Origin: Ascaphus truei
Taxonomy: Eukaryota > Chordata > Amphibia > Anura > Ascaphidae
Length of the DNA: 64,000 nucleotides
Assembly: GCA_036426205.1 (NCBI GenBank)
Contig: CM071571.1
Location: forward strand, 108,411,257-108,475,256
Direction of reading: 5' to 3'
Part shown: piece by piece, positions 45,510-57,990 of the stretch
Numbering within the stretch: the first letter of the stretch is position 1
Layout of the letters: the number at the start of each line of letters is the position of its first letter
Translations under genes and position numbers: made by a program
The notes under the pieces: model-generated
What the model was told of the DNA's origin: nothing
Seen by the model: only the letters and a program-made list of their open reading frames with translations
The model's database searches: none

Positions 45510-45523
45510 TATATTTGTCTGAC

Positions 45524-46244
45524 CTAATGTGGTATATAATATTGAATGTATTAAGTATGTGTACAATATTGTGTCTACATATTATAACAATAATTACCAA
45601 GAGACAGCAGTTTGGAAAAGAAACGTCTTATTCACACACTGTTACTTCACTGTGTGTGAAAAATAAATTCAGAAATAATTAAGAGGGAAAATAACATCAA
45701 AAACTAGTTACAAGAAATCATCTCCTCTTTTTTGGAGCAGAACTGCCAGGTTCACCAGGTCCCTGGCAACGGGCCTGTAACACTTGTGTGTTAATTGGAA
45801 CAGACGTTATAGTTTTACCAATGCGTATGTGCAGTGTATTGTTAACTAATCTCTGCACAACGAACGGTGTCTTACTGCTTCGCAAATATAGGTCTATATC
45901 ATTAAAGTAGTATCAAATACCCACTTTCTTACTGCTTAATCCATTCTTGTGAAACCATTCCAAGTATTCCATCCTTGTTAAGACTAGTGAGGTAAAATTG
46001 ATTACTCACATAGGATAATAGCATTAATAAAAAAATATGGAAACAATTGACAAGAAAAATTACAATTATCATTAAATTAATTAATTCAATTATTTTTAAA
46101 GTCGGGGCAAGAACTAGATTGGAAGCTTAACATTAATTTTAACAATCCCATTAATTTAGAAAACTATATTTTATTAAATAGGACATATTTTAAGGTAAAT
46201 TAACACCACATCTTAATCAATACAATAATTGATTTAAGCACATA
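45524..46244. other. No gene seen
   Basis: AT-rich DNA between foldback C and the Harbinger terminus. Confidence 0.4.
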
Positions 46245-46257
46245 GGGCCTCATGCAG

Positions 46258-46480
46258 TAAGCGTTGATAAGGTATTTTTCGGCATTTTATAGCCAAAATT
46301 GGGTTTGAGATTCAGTAAGCGCCGATAAGTGCTTGATTTCGCCAGGTTTCGGAGCCGATAATTTTGTTATGGCCAGTCGGCTGTCGATAAGCCTGTTTTC
46401 GCCACTGATCGCCACTTTTTTAAATCGGCTGGATTCAATAAAAAAAATCAGCTTATCGGGGCTGATCGGCACTACGAAAT
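46258..46480. promoter_or_regulatory. Subterminal CGATAAG motif cluster of the Harbinger element
   Basis: GTTGATAAGG, GCCGATAAGT, GCCGATAATT, GTCGATAAGC, GCTTATCGGG and related GATCGCC/GATCGGC words recur within about 220 bp of the terminus, in both orientations. Placement suggests transposase or accessory-protein binding sites; this is inference. Confidence 0.4.
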
Positions 46481-47583
46481 TGAGATGTTATGGCCAATTT
46501 CTCCCGCCAACTAAAGTTGGCAGGTTAGAGGGGAAAACGATCGCTAAGGCTGCCGGAACGGCACTTAGAAAAAAAAAAATCTTCTGTACATCAATGGAGT
46601 CAATGGAGCGGGGACGTATAACAGTATAGTACTGTTTACGTTTCATTGCTCACAATACAAACGTCATTTGCATTACAGTGTGGGGGGCATTCCCTGCATT
46701 GTGTCACAGCTGACGTGTATTATTTGCATAACATTCTACTTTTACATGTTGTCAGCATTTGCGGGTCACATTACTCATCATGTGATGATGTGTCAAGGGA
46801 AAATACTATACTCAACTCTTAAAGGAGAACCTCACATCATATCACACATTTTACTGAACTGAGCGACAATTATTTACATGATGTTACACATGTCACACAT
46901 GTCACACATAATCCGTATATTCATCTTCCTTTACATTACACAATGCTTGTAATGTGTCACGCATCTTTAAACGTTCATGTACATCTGTATTCTCATGTTT
47001 ACATCTAGTTTTGGGTCCTCCCTATTTTCATGACGTCACTTATTGGACGCTCAATCACATTGCATGTTTACATTGTAACCGTAGCATTACAAGCACTTCA
47101 ACCTAACTTATACACACATGTACAGTAATTCATCATTGGGACACCTTGTAAACTCATTCTATAGCAACTATCCTCATTACAGAAATGCATGCATATGCAC
47201 ACGACTATTCATTGTTGTCAACATGTGACAATAACATGCCTAATTACACATGTTACACCAAACTTTTCCCACGTCAATCTCAGCCTTTTTGTCTAATTAC
47301 ATGACTGACTGTTGCGTTCACAAGTGTTAAATGCATTGCACATTACACTATTTATTTTCAAACAATCTTTGTACAAAGCTTCACGTCACATCATTGGCAA
47401 ATATCATCATTCCCTGCAGAATACACACAACAAATACTTCTAAGAACAACTGCACACAGTTTGCCACAGAAGTACTTTATTATGTTAATGTAACACCTTG
47501 CATTTTACTATGTCACCTGACATCATCACATACCTATTTAAAGGACGCCCATTACCTGCTCATTCACAGCTACTCATTTCAAA

Positions 47584-48415
47584 ATGTTGAGATTGTTTAG
47601 GAGACGGAGGAACATTCTTTTCTATGACATGCTTGATGATCAAGAGAATGATATAGGGCAAGGGAGGGACACACCGAGGGACAGTGACAGGGACAGTCAC
47701 GCGGATACGACAGGGACAGGGAGAGGGACAGGCCGAGGGACAGGTAGAGGGACAGGAGATCAGAGGAGAAGACAGAGGAGACAAGTTGTGCCTCGTCCGC
47801 GTGTGTACAGGGAGAGAACCGTGTTAGATGGGATGAGTGAGGAGGAGATAGTAAGTCGCTATCGTTTGAGTTCAGCAGCAATCTTATCTCTTTATGAGGA
47901 GATAAGGGGAGATTTAGATTTTTTCACAGCCAGAGGTCGTGCAGTCCCTGGGCTTGTTAAAATGCTGTGCTCATTACATTATCTTGCTTCCGCGTCATAC
48001 CAGACAACTGTGGGCATAGTGGGCGGGGTCTCGCAATCTACATTCTCGCGGGCCTTTACCCAGTTTCTCTATGCACTCAATAGACGCGCTAGGAATTATA
48101 TTCATTTTCCTACAGAGGCGACAGAGTGGCTGGAAGTCAGGACTGGCTTTTATAATATAGCAGGGATACCATGTGTGCTGGGTGCAATCGATTACACACA
48201 TGTTGCTTTGATTGCACCTAGTCAGAGTGAGCATGTGTACCGCAATCGTAAGCACTACCATTCACTCAATGTACAGGTGGTATGTGATGCCACGATGAGG
48301 ATAATGCATGTGGTACCCAAATTCCCTGGTTCCAGTCACGATTCCTCTATCCTGAGGAACTCTTCAGTCTTCCATGCGTTCGAAGAGGGACATTTTGAAC
48401 ATGGTTGGCTGCTGG
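47584..48415 (+). CDS. PIF/Harbinger transposase, exon 1
   Basis: 277 codons open from an ATG. Residues 1-80 are basic and Gly/Arg/Thr-rich with a repeated RGTG unit. Then LDGMSEEEIVSRYRLS (helix-turn-helix-like), the RAVPGLVKMLCSLHYLA block, and the DDE nuclease: GAIDYTHVAL (Asp 1), YRNRKHYHSLNVQVVCDA, FPGSSHDSSILRNS (Asp 2). The family excises and pastes the element at TWA sites and normally needs a Myb-like partner encoded by the same element. The exon ends HGWLLG at CTGG|GTGAGT, a good donor. Reading continues through the intron to 48582 without the DDE Glu. It is the closest relative in the window of the relic at 14093-14720 and much better preserved. Confidence 0.85.
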
Positions 48416-48524
48416 GTGAGTACACATTTACATGTTATAGACACAAAACAACATTTTTATTTAGGAATGTTGGCATTGTACATTTGATCCTCAAGTGTCA
48501 GCGTATGTGTGCCCATTCATATAG

Positions 48525-48790
48525 TGACTCAGGAACGGAATGGACCGTGCGCTTGACTCCGGTGCTAACCCTCAACGACTGAAGCAGAGTGGAGGTAAAT
48601 GCCAGCACCATAGTCTCGAAAGCAATACTGTTATAGAGAGGACATTGTGCACTACTCAAGACCAGATTTAGGTGTCTGGAAGAACTGGGGGGCTCTTCTC
48701 TATACAGCCTCAAAAAAGGTGTGATATTACCTTGCCTGTTCATTGGCACCATTTTGCACTCAGGCACAATGTACAATCAGAACTAGGAGC
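48525..48790 (+). pseudogene. Harbinger transposase, C-terminal exon remnant
   Basis: Shows D-S-G just after an AG acceptor, TVIERT (the catalytic Glu region, about 48629-48646), LKTRFRCLEELGG in one frame and CDITLPVHWHHFALRHNV in another. These are the expected C-terminal motifs (V-I-E-R-T-F-G-x-L-K-x-R-F-R-C-L ... L-H-N-x-A-L-R-x-x). At least two frameshifts and one stop, so this copy probably cannot make a full transposase. Confidence 0.7.
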
Positions 48791-48899
48791 TTTGGTGGAG
48801 CATTCACACCGTGGGGATGCTGAAATGAACAAAGCTCAGGGTGTGCGACCAGACACGCCAGAAGATCGTCATCAATGTCAATTTTTGTCTGTAAGTTAA

Positions 48900-50455
48900 A
48901 CATAATGTCCAAGTTCTACTTTATATTAAATTAGTAGATTAAAATAATGTTTTGTAATATCCCTCTGGTAGGACACAGATGAATATGGGTCACACCTTTC
49001 TTTTCTCTGCTGTGTGCCACAAAGGGATGTGGCACCGGTATGTTTTGTTGCACATGTTATAATCCTCTTCAATTGTACTTTAGTTGTGGTAGTGAATACA
49101 ACTGGGGTAGAAAGCAATAATATTTTAGCATGGTGTTGTTCCTTATCTAAGACAATACACATATTATGGCCCATACTCATTCATGCTTTAGTATCTTACA
49201 TACAATGTTATTGGTGCAGTATACCATGTACATCCTATGATTGTAAACCAGCTGATTTTAATCTTTGAATGTCATAAAAATACATGTGTTGCACATTTAA
49301 CACCAATACACACTTTGCTGTGTTGTTTGTTACGGTACTGAGATGGCATGTCAATGTTTGCAATTTATAATTGTTCCTTGTGCATTATAGGTATATCTCA
49401 GTATGACTGATCATGGTATTATATTTCTGACATCTCTCATAAGATGTGCTACCCACCTCAATCTTCCTATAATTATTTGAAGTAAAACCCTACATATGGT
49501 TAAACACAAATGGTAACATGCAGTACTTTCTGTATCATGTATAGCGTTTAGCTACTCTTGAGGTTTCAGGTGATTGTATTAGAAAAATGATTACTCACTG
49601 ATCATCATCTGTTATGTATGTTTCCTTATAAATTCCATATGTATATAGAGGTGTTTGGAGAAAGGGATAACTGTACTTAATTGGTTACGTTACGGGAGCT
49701 CCATGTCATCACGGATGCAATTGCTGATCAAAACTCCATGCATGAATGCCTGTAATCCACAACAATGCGTAGTACAATCTATATTTGCAATGTATGGTGT
49801 TATTTAATGCTAGGAATTATAGTCAACATTAATTTATTTGGTGAATGTGGTATGTAGTAAGTCCCACACGTGGTGGATGTGTCCTACATGTCCAAGTTTA
49901 AAAGTTAACCAGAACAAGACAATTTTGTCGCAAAAAAATTGGTTATGTCAGTAGCATTTTCTAATGTCTCGCCAATATGACATTGTTCGGAATATTTTGG
50001 AATGTCATCACATACGTCACTTCAATCATCATCATGATGATAATTATCAATGTATCTCCAATTGTAACGTCAATCACGTTGCCATTAGCATACAACCTTT
50101 TTAGACAACTGTTTGTGCTGTATCAATTTGGTGAGGATCCATGTATAACACCGACAAATATAACAGCAGCTTTATTATGGTAAGCTTATCGATCATGATT
50201 GACTATACGTTATTTATTAATTAAAAACGTTTATATAAACACAGTAAACCTATAGTTAGTTAGGTTATGAAAATACACAGAAACGTACTTTCATTACATG
50301 GATTTGATGTTATATTCAGAAACATCATGCATTGTAGGGGACCACAACATCTGGCCAATCAATGTTTTGCTACAGTCCCAAACCATTTTAAACATTACCC
50401 ATTTGAAAGGAGATTTTTTAACAATAATGGTTAGTTGGTTTGTAAGTGTCCTTTA
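48900..50455. other. No gene seen (inside the large Harbinger-like interval)
   Basis: AT-rich; no motif recognised in either strand. Confidence 0.4.
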
Positions 50456-50459
50456 CACT

Positions 50460-50690
50460 TACATGATGGCTCAGTGAGTAAGACCCACACTGGCACTGAC
50501 AGTTTGAAGCAGGGGAGTTCTGGTTAATTCCTCGGTGTCCCGGCTATTGTGGACCGTTGGCATGTCACTTTATCGTCCTGTGCTCGTGCGGCCAAACAAA
50601 TGACGTTCCACGGCCAGGGACCTCAGGCTGAAAATGTGTCTGTAATAGCGCTGCGTACCATAGCTAATGCGGCTATACAGAACATGCTAA
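50460..50690 (+). mobile_element. tRNA-derived SINE, degenerate
   Basis: GATGGCTCAGTGAGTAAGAC resembles a tRNA A box region; GTTCTGGTTAATTCC about 45 bp later resembles the B box (GGTTCGAATCC); then comes CGGTGTCCCGG, CATGTCACTTTATCGTCCTG (usually GCAAGTCACTTTATCTCCCTG in such SINEs), and an L2-like tail, TGTAATAGCGCTGCGTACC...GCGGCTATA. The tail suggests mobilisation by an L2-type LINE such as those elsewhere in the window. Confidence 0.7.
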
Positions 50691-53278
50691 TATGATAATT
50701 ATATTAGTTGTTACCATAGTTTCGACAGTCATACGTTTCCATTACCACAATAGTATACACAACTGTGTTAGCAGAGTGGGGACTGGTTGTTATATATAAA
50801 CCACCATGCCCTATAAAATGCTAGTAGAAGTAAAGAAACACTTAAGAAAATTCATGAGCCACTCTGGCAACATCATATGTTCATTAGTGGCTTATGCATA
50901 TAGGCATAAGGGTATCACATGTTAAATTGTTTGTTATAATGTGGGCGCTGCAAGCAAATATAAAATTAAGATTCCATATGTAGTATAGTAGTCGGTTGCC
51001 TCCTCTCACAATCACTTACATAGAAGGGTAGACTCTTGAAACATACATTGAATACCCTTGTACTTCGCCCGACATCTCTGAATTACAGCAACACATGATG
51101 TCAAGATGGCACCTTATATAATGATTATCCGTGACAGACGCGTTAACAGCTCTATAATGATTGTGACATACACATTCATCTCACTTATTGTTTAGAAGTA
51201 CAAGTGTACATCAGTATGTAAGTTGTTTTAATTTGGTACAGGCATAGACTAGTTGTATATGGAGTGACATTGCTGTATACTGAAAATGTGCGCGCAACAT
51301 CTTATTGCGCACGCACTTCACGCTTGGCTACAGCTAACTGTAGCGCATGCGCAAAACCAAGGGTGTGTGCGTTTGTCAATACATGTTGAAATACCAGTAA
51401 CATAAAATCTTTATTCAAATACCACTGAAGACGAAACTACATTTTATTCGTTCTAAACGAGTACACTCTGTATTCCTTTTAACAGACTTTTTGAGAAAGC
51501 ACGGCGAGAACACAATGCGGCAATGCAAACGTTGACGTCATGTATCAGCGCAGCGTGAAACGCACGCTAAACACTGCCTACCACTCATTAACAGTACAGC
51601 GTAACGCCCCAGTTGACGCTACAACACTGAAGCGCACGCATGACACACTGCAGTTACGTACTATAAACAAAACATGACAGCCATAGCTTTGAGGCGCGCA
51701 CGTCTCTTGGGGGCGGGACTTACAACATCCGTAATCCTTTTAAGGAAGACGCCTTGGGCCCATGGACAGGGTCCCGACGTCATACGTGGTGACCCGATTG
51801 TTAAATGTTGTAGATGTTGCAGGATAACAAAACAGTATGGTGTTTTGTTATGTTAAAATGTTGCTAATATGTTTAAGTGATAGGAAATTACTATTTTATT
51901 CCGTCAGCAATGTGTATATCTTTGCAGTGTCTACTATATTGATTAGGAAACAATTTCCTTTGTGATCGCTACATGTTATGCAGTCTTCACATGTTACGCT
52001 GTATCCATCCAACTCATTGAAGAAGTGAAATGGTGGTTACAAAGAAAAAAAAAAGTTTAAACGTCAGAGTCAACGCTAACGATTTGTTATATTTACCATT
52101 CTTCTAGAATTAACTCTTTCGTCCTGCCGCAACTGGTCGCTCCAGAAATGCAAGCATTTCATCCACTCTTACCCAAACGCTGATCCAGTATGTCACACAA
52201 TTCCTTCTGAAGCGCTCATAGTGAATGGCCACTGCTTTCTTCAAACAATTGTCCGAGGTAGTTCATTTCATTCGGTTAACCCATTCCATGCATTTTCTGA
52301 GCTGAAAGCTTGCTACATAATCATAGTAGTTTTGTTCTTGTACAATGTGGGTTTCAAGGAATGGATGGTGCAGAGTATTGCAGTGGGGGTCAGGTATCGA
52401 TTCACAGGAACAGTAGTAGCGGATGTTTGGGGGGGGTGGTTGGTCACATTTCCCCATTGGGTTCTCTTTCATTAGGAATAAATATGCCTTTAATCACAAT
52501 ATGTGTGCCCTCTTGACGGTGAAATGGTTTTCTCCTCCCCTCCTTCTTCGCAATCTTCCAATAAACCATCTTGTCTCTAAGCTTTCCTTCACACGTTCAA
52601 AACAGTCCCATTATAGTTGATAAGTGAATCTTACTGAGGAATTAAAATTGCGGCGCATGCCGCAACGGCTTGGTAATAAGGATATTTTTGCCGAATCAAG
52701 TATAGATTTGGTGGCGTGGTTCTCGCTTTGTGTCCGCAGTTGATAAAATTGCTTCTGATACCATGTTTTATACCCTAACTGCGATTCTGATTTTTAACTA
52801 ATTCTTTCAGCATGCAGATTAGCACCAAAGATGTGTTCAGTATCTGTCCTTGCTCATAAAATGAAACTTCTAACTGCTCAATGGCTAACAAATTCTGTGT
52901 TTTGGATCCTTTTCAAGTCAACAAAATTAATAAAACTTTTATCCTCATTCACAAACGCCATTGATCTTATTTTAAAATTGTTTAACATTTGGTTGGTTTC
53001 TGATCGCCGCTTGGGGGACAAACATGTATCCCTTTTTTTATCTCGTTTCTTTTCTGAAAACCGTTCCTACACTTGTAATTAAGTAACATTGAGGTTTCTT
53101 GGGCAAAAATAGCAAAGACACTGTTGAAAATAGTGCTAACACCATATCAGTAATCTACACAACACCCTGCAAACTGAATTTTTCTTTCTCCCGCATACAT
53201 TTCTTGTGTATTTGGGGGGAAAGTCTGGGGTTAACGTTCCCCCTGTCTGCATGAGTTTACTCCGTGTGTTCTTATATA
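50691..53278. other. No gene seen; local CpG-rich patch
   Basis: 51290-51800 has a raised CpG content with GCGCACGCAC, GCGCATGCGC and GGGGGCGGGAC (a possible GC box at about 51709-51719), and might be a promoter or a small element. No conserved protein motif found in the remaining ORFs, all under 90 codons. Confidence 0.35.
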
Positions 53279-53420
53279 TATAATACATATATCTCTCTAT
53301 AAATATCTATATAAAAGTGTATAATATTGTACTATAATGTCAAAGTTGTGTGTATATATATAATAATATATAATATATCGTGTGTATATATATATATATA
53401 TATATAGTGTGTGTTGTGTG

Positions 53421-53451
<31 letters not shown>

Positions 53452-53560
53452 GGTGTGTTTCTGTGTGTGTGTGTAGTGTGGTCGTGTGGTGAGTGTTGCT
53501 GTTGTGTGTGTGGTGTGTGGTCTGTGTGTGTGTGTGTGTGTTGTGTTTGTGTGTCTGATC
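53275..53560. repeat. Compound TA/GT microsatellite
   Basis: TATA runs (53275-53455) alternate with GTGTGT runs to about 53558, followed by CTCTCGCTCT-rich sequence to about 53645. Confidence 0.9.
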
Positions 53561-54599
53561 TGTGTCTAACTCCTCTTCTCTTCGCTCTACCCCCTCTCAC
53601 TCTCGCTCTCTCTCTCGCTGTACTTCTTCTTCCTTTTTTTCTCTTGCCGCTGCGTCCCCCCCGCCTCTTGCGTGCCGGTCCGGAGCCGTGTATAACGATG
53701 GAAAGGGGATAAACAGTGAGGGAAGTAAGGAAAAACCGGGGGGGGCGCCCAAGTACGGGTAGAGCGCTCACACGGAGTAGAGGGCGCAAACATGAGGGGC
53801 CGGTAGTCGGACAATAGGGGGTGGTCCAAGGAAGCAGGAAGGGAGGGGGGTGGGAAAGCATAGATACCATTGAAGATAGGAACGAGATAGACCTACACAC
53901 ACCCACACACACCACACAGTTGGGTCGGGGGGTGGGTGTGGTGTGCAGATAGCCCAGACATAATACATAGTATGAGTAAAAGATTCAGAGAGGTGCGTGA
54001 AACAAGAACACAGAAATGATTACAGACACCATACATGGCCATCAAAGGTAAGTAATATGAACACAAAATCCTAGCCGCGTACACACGTACAAGAAAGATC
54101 TTTGCAGTTAAATAGGTGTTTTTTTAATTGCATGTGAATAATGCACAGGGCAGATGATTACATCCGTAAAAAACAAAACACAACACCAATGCAATGTTTT
54201 TGCTGCAAAGTCAATGGCAGCGTCTCAAAACTTAGCAATCTGGGCTCCGTGGTGGGGGTGGTGGGTGGGACCATTACTGATCCAACGATTCATACATCAA
54301 GATTAAGTAACACTATTCATTCATGTATAGGACTTGTAAAATTTCCAGAAGTTCCGTGTACAAGAACATCCTTGAAAGTTGGGAACAACACCACAGTCCC
54401 TATCAGCATACTACAATATTAATTAGATAATCTGAAGTAACAACACAAGGCCCAAGACATATTTAGTGAATATAACAATTTTTTTTTTTTTCTTTGAGGC
54501 GAGTACAGCCTGCTGTGTTTTCTCTTGTTATTGGTTTCCTTTTTCGTTTGGAACAACTTTACCACAACCATAGCCCTTTGAGTGGCCTCTGGCACTTCA

Positions 54600-54915
54600 C
54601 TGGGCATGGCTTGATGGCCAGTGACTCACCTACAGGGCTTTGGGCAGTGACTCACCTTACAGGGCTTTGGGCAGGACGCACCTACAAGGGCTTTGGGGCG
54701 TGACTCACCTACAGGCTTTTGGGCAGTGACTGTTCACGCGACAGGGGTGGGGCCTTTTTGGGCAGTGACTCACTTCTGGCGTTGTTGGGTATGACTGTTC
54801 ACGGGGACAGGGCTTGTGCCAGTTGACTCACTTACATGGGCTTGTGGGTAGTGACGTTCCTTTCACGACAGGGGTTGTGGCCAGTTGACTCACACCTACA
54901 GGGCCTTGTGCCCAC
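54600..54915. repeat. Irregular tandem repeat, GGGCTTTGGGCAGTGACTCA unit
   Basis: About nine units of 30-40 bp (CAGTGACTCACCTACAGGGCTTTGGG and variants), with frequent one-base insertions and deletions between units. The high indel rate between otherwise similar units is unusual and may be base-calling error. Confidence 0.8.
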
Positions 54916-56090
54916 TGGCCTGACTACTGTGAAGAGCAAGTTGTTATACACTGCGACAAGTGATGTTTGTCTGTTTCATGTGTGTCTTTTTTTTGTTTTT
55001 GACTCAAAACTGGTCAGTAGTAACTGCTTGTGCTGGTTTTTGTTTTTGTCGCTCCTTTGTAGGTTTCAGCTGCTGATTTTGTATCCGATTGCCCGGTAGG
55101 ATGTCGTCAGGAACCGCATAGCAATGCTGCTACTTACGCGGTAACAGTCGGACCTGTGAATGAAGATCAGAACATGTGGTGAAAACTGACCATCATGTAC
55201 AATCTGCCGGTGAGGTTGTCAAGTGGTGAAATTGTGGTAATCATTGTCATTCTCAAGTAATTTTGCTTGGGTTTGCCTGAACACTATCGTTCGAATGAGT
55301 GTTGATTTTTTGCAACTGTTTAGCACTTTCAAATGAAGACTCTTGTGGAGATGTGCCAATGTGATACTGTTTCTTCCTGCAGTGCAATCATCCTTTCCAG
55401 CACTGTCATCGGTGCAAAGGCGACGATTTTCGCTTCCACAATTTTTTTTTCCCCTCAGAAGCTACAATTGCAAAAAATGCGTATGTGGTAGTTGCGGACG
55501 ATTGTGCGGTAAACAGTTTCAAATTGAACCGGGTCTCATGGTCACTTGCTTGTTATTTGTGTGTCTATGGCGGCATCATCAAAAATCATCATCATCATAA
55601 TCCTCATCATCAATTTCTAACAAATATTTACCATTATTAAATGGCATTAATCCTGCCTGTGTTTACTATGTAATTATACTGTGTATAAGTAACAACTACA
55701 TGTTTTCCATACGTTTTTATAACCGTCACATAAAAACTACCTGACTAGAATAATGTTTGGACTCAGTTATTAAATATTAGTGAATGAAAACTTGCTCTAA
55801 ACTCAGAACTCCTACATGATATTAACATCACTAACAATACTGTTTGTGCTTACACTTCATTTTGCACTGACACTAAGTAATCCCTTTTAACGAACTGTGC
55901 AAAAACAAATAATGACGGCATTACAACATAACATATAGAAGATCACATATTATATGGCCAACCAACTGATACATCACCTTCTTAGGTGTGTTGGCTGGCT
56001 GACCCAAGTGAAACACTTTTCCTTCCTCAGTACACATGTCCTCCAGGGGCAACTATATACAATACAATAACATAAGTTTTCCATTTACTG
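54916..56090. other. No gene seen
   Basis: No known motif. A CATCATCATC run lies at about 55571-55613. Confidence 0.4.
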
Positions 56091-56091
56091 C

Positions 56092-56432
56092 TCGGCCGGG
56101 AAGTTTATTCGAAGCATTTGCCCGTTCTTGGCCGCAGCAGTAGGCCTGCGCGGCCCCGAAGTGACGGGTTCGGCGCTCGCGAAGCAATCGGAAGAGCGCC
56201 TCCGATCTGGGGCGCTCTCCCCTACCGCTGCCGGGTCGCCGGGGTCCCCCCCGGCACCCCCTCCTGCCGCTTTCCGCGCGAATCGCGGGACACCATGGCT
56301 CCCTCGGGGAGCCCCTGGACGTGCTTGCAGGGGGCGCACGCTCCCCTAAGAGGCGTGACCACGGGGCGCGTCTATGACTCGCGTCACGCCGAGGGGCGGC
56401 CACTACAAGCCGGTGAAATCTCCCGGCTGCGG
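56092..56432. mobile_element. CpG-rich insertion with short inverted ends
   Basis: About 340 bp of very GC- and CpG-rich DNA in an AT-rich setting. Ends GGCCGGGAAGTTT (56092) and GAAATCTCCCGGC (to about 56431) are imperfect inverted repeats. Contains GCGCGAATCGCGG and GGGGCGCGTC. ORFs in several frames are by-products of the composition. Family unknown. Confidence 0.5.
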
Positions 56433-57340
56433 ATCTGCGCCGCAGTGTATAAATTGTGTCGGTAGTGTACGTACCCTGTGTAATAATTGAACAAACAGTT
56501 ATTCGTATTTTCTGTATTTATGAGTACCGTAAACGTCACGCACTCAGTTTCCTTAACCCAAATGGTTGTGAATGTGAAAAACTAATTGTAATACACAATG
56601 TAGCATGCATGTGTACTTAGAAGTTTTGAGTTCCCCCTAACAATACACTAGAATACTATGTTTCTCATGGCGTAATGCGGGAGGACTAAATATGATTAAA
56701 AATAGTCATAAACAATCATACATGTTGTCTAATGTGATATAGTACATAATTGTTCATAACTATCATGAGATGAGCTGCATTCACAAATGGGGGTTATCAT
56801 GAAGGTGGCATCATTGCAAAAGTTTTTTATTTGGGTAGCAGGAAGTGTGGTACGGGGGGGTAATAGCCAGATGTGGGCAAACACCTGACATGTGTGCTGT
56901 CACTCACAAGACAACACATGCAGTCGTGGTGTGATAATTGTGTCTTGATATTAGTATTCAACTATAATAGAGTGAACTAATGTGTGGGACGTACTTATAA
57001 GTAATGAGTTGTGATGGGGGCATTAGTAGTACTAAAGTTAGGCTTTCAAATGATGTGATTACACTTCAGTTGTCTAGTCAGGTTGATGTAAGAACGGTAT
57101 TAGCCCTTTCCCCAAAAAGCCTAATCAGTCACACCCAATTATCTTATCAAAAAGGTGAAATGGTGTGAACTAAGTTTACCCTAATGAGTCCTGTAATTTG
57201 TGTGTGTGCTGACCCCCACCACGCCTCGTTGAAGTGTAGCTGTGATGAGATATTAATTGCAGCTGCTTTAACACAATGGTAAGTGAGCTAAAATAGTCGT
57301 TCTGCGTGTTTACGTTATGAAAACAATGACATAACATATG
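56433..57340. other. No gene seen
   Basis: AT-rich, no motif recognised. Confidence 0.4.
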
Positions 57341-57344
57341 ATAT

Positions 57345-57990
57345 GAACGTGTGCCTCATTAGCGTCGGGGGAGGGAATTTGGAGGGAGAAAAGAGGCACG
57401 AGGTGAGGGGGGGCGTGAGACGCTGCAGTATGAGGTGAGAAGGACGGGGGGAGGGTAAGGGCTTGGGATAAAGGTGGAGCTACAGGAGAGGAGGTGGAAA
57501 TAAGAATGAAATGGGAATTCGAACCACGAAGGAACAAGAAACGTTTGTCAGAAGGGGGCCGAGAGGGTGGGGGGGGGGTGGGGGGGGGGTGGGGGGGGTG
57601 GGGAATTTAAACGCGTCAAGAGAAAAGAAAGGACTCGAACGCAATAGAGGAAATAAAAGAAGAAGAGACTGAAGAGAAAAACCATCGCTACGACAGAGGA
57701 AAAAAAGGCAAAAGGGAGAAAACACGGAGCAGCGAGGCTAGCGACGGGGGTAGTCGGAATGGCGATAAGCGGCCAGGGGAGGAGGATGGTGAAGAAAAGG
57801 TGGCTAAAGGTAAGAAGGGGGGTGGGGAGGCAGGAAATACAGGTTGACGGGATAAAGTGGGCGGCGAGCTTGGGAAGTGACGAAGATGCCGTAGATGGAT
57901 ACCAATAGGAAGGAGGGGCAAAGGGAAAATTGGACAAGAGACTAGGGGAGGCAAAGGAAGACATGGGATGGGGGGGCGGGGAGAGAGGGG
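57345..57990. repeat. Purine-rich low-complexity tract
   Basis: GGGGGGTGGGG runs at 57569-57603 in a long G/A-rich + strand stretch with AAAGAAGAAGAG and GGGGAGGC words. The long Pro/Ser-rich ORFs on the minus strand reflect this bias. Confidence 0.75.

Noticed and set aside
53340..53915. 191-codon minus-strand ORF with Tyr/Ile and Thr/His repeats
   Set aside because: Translation of the TA/GT compound microsatellite.
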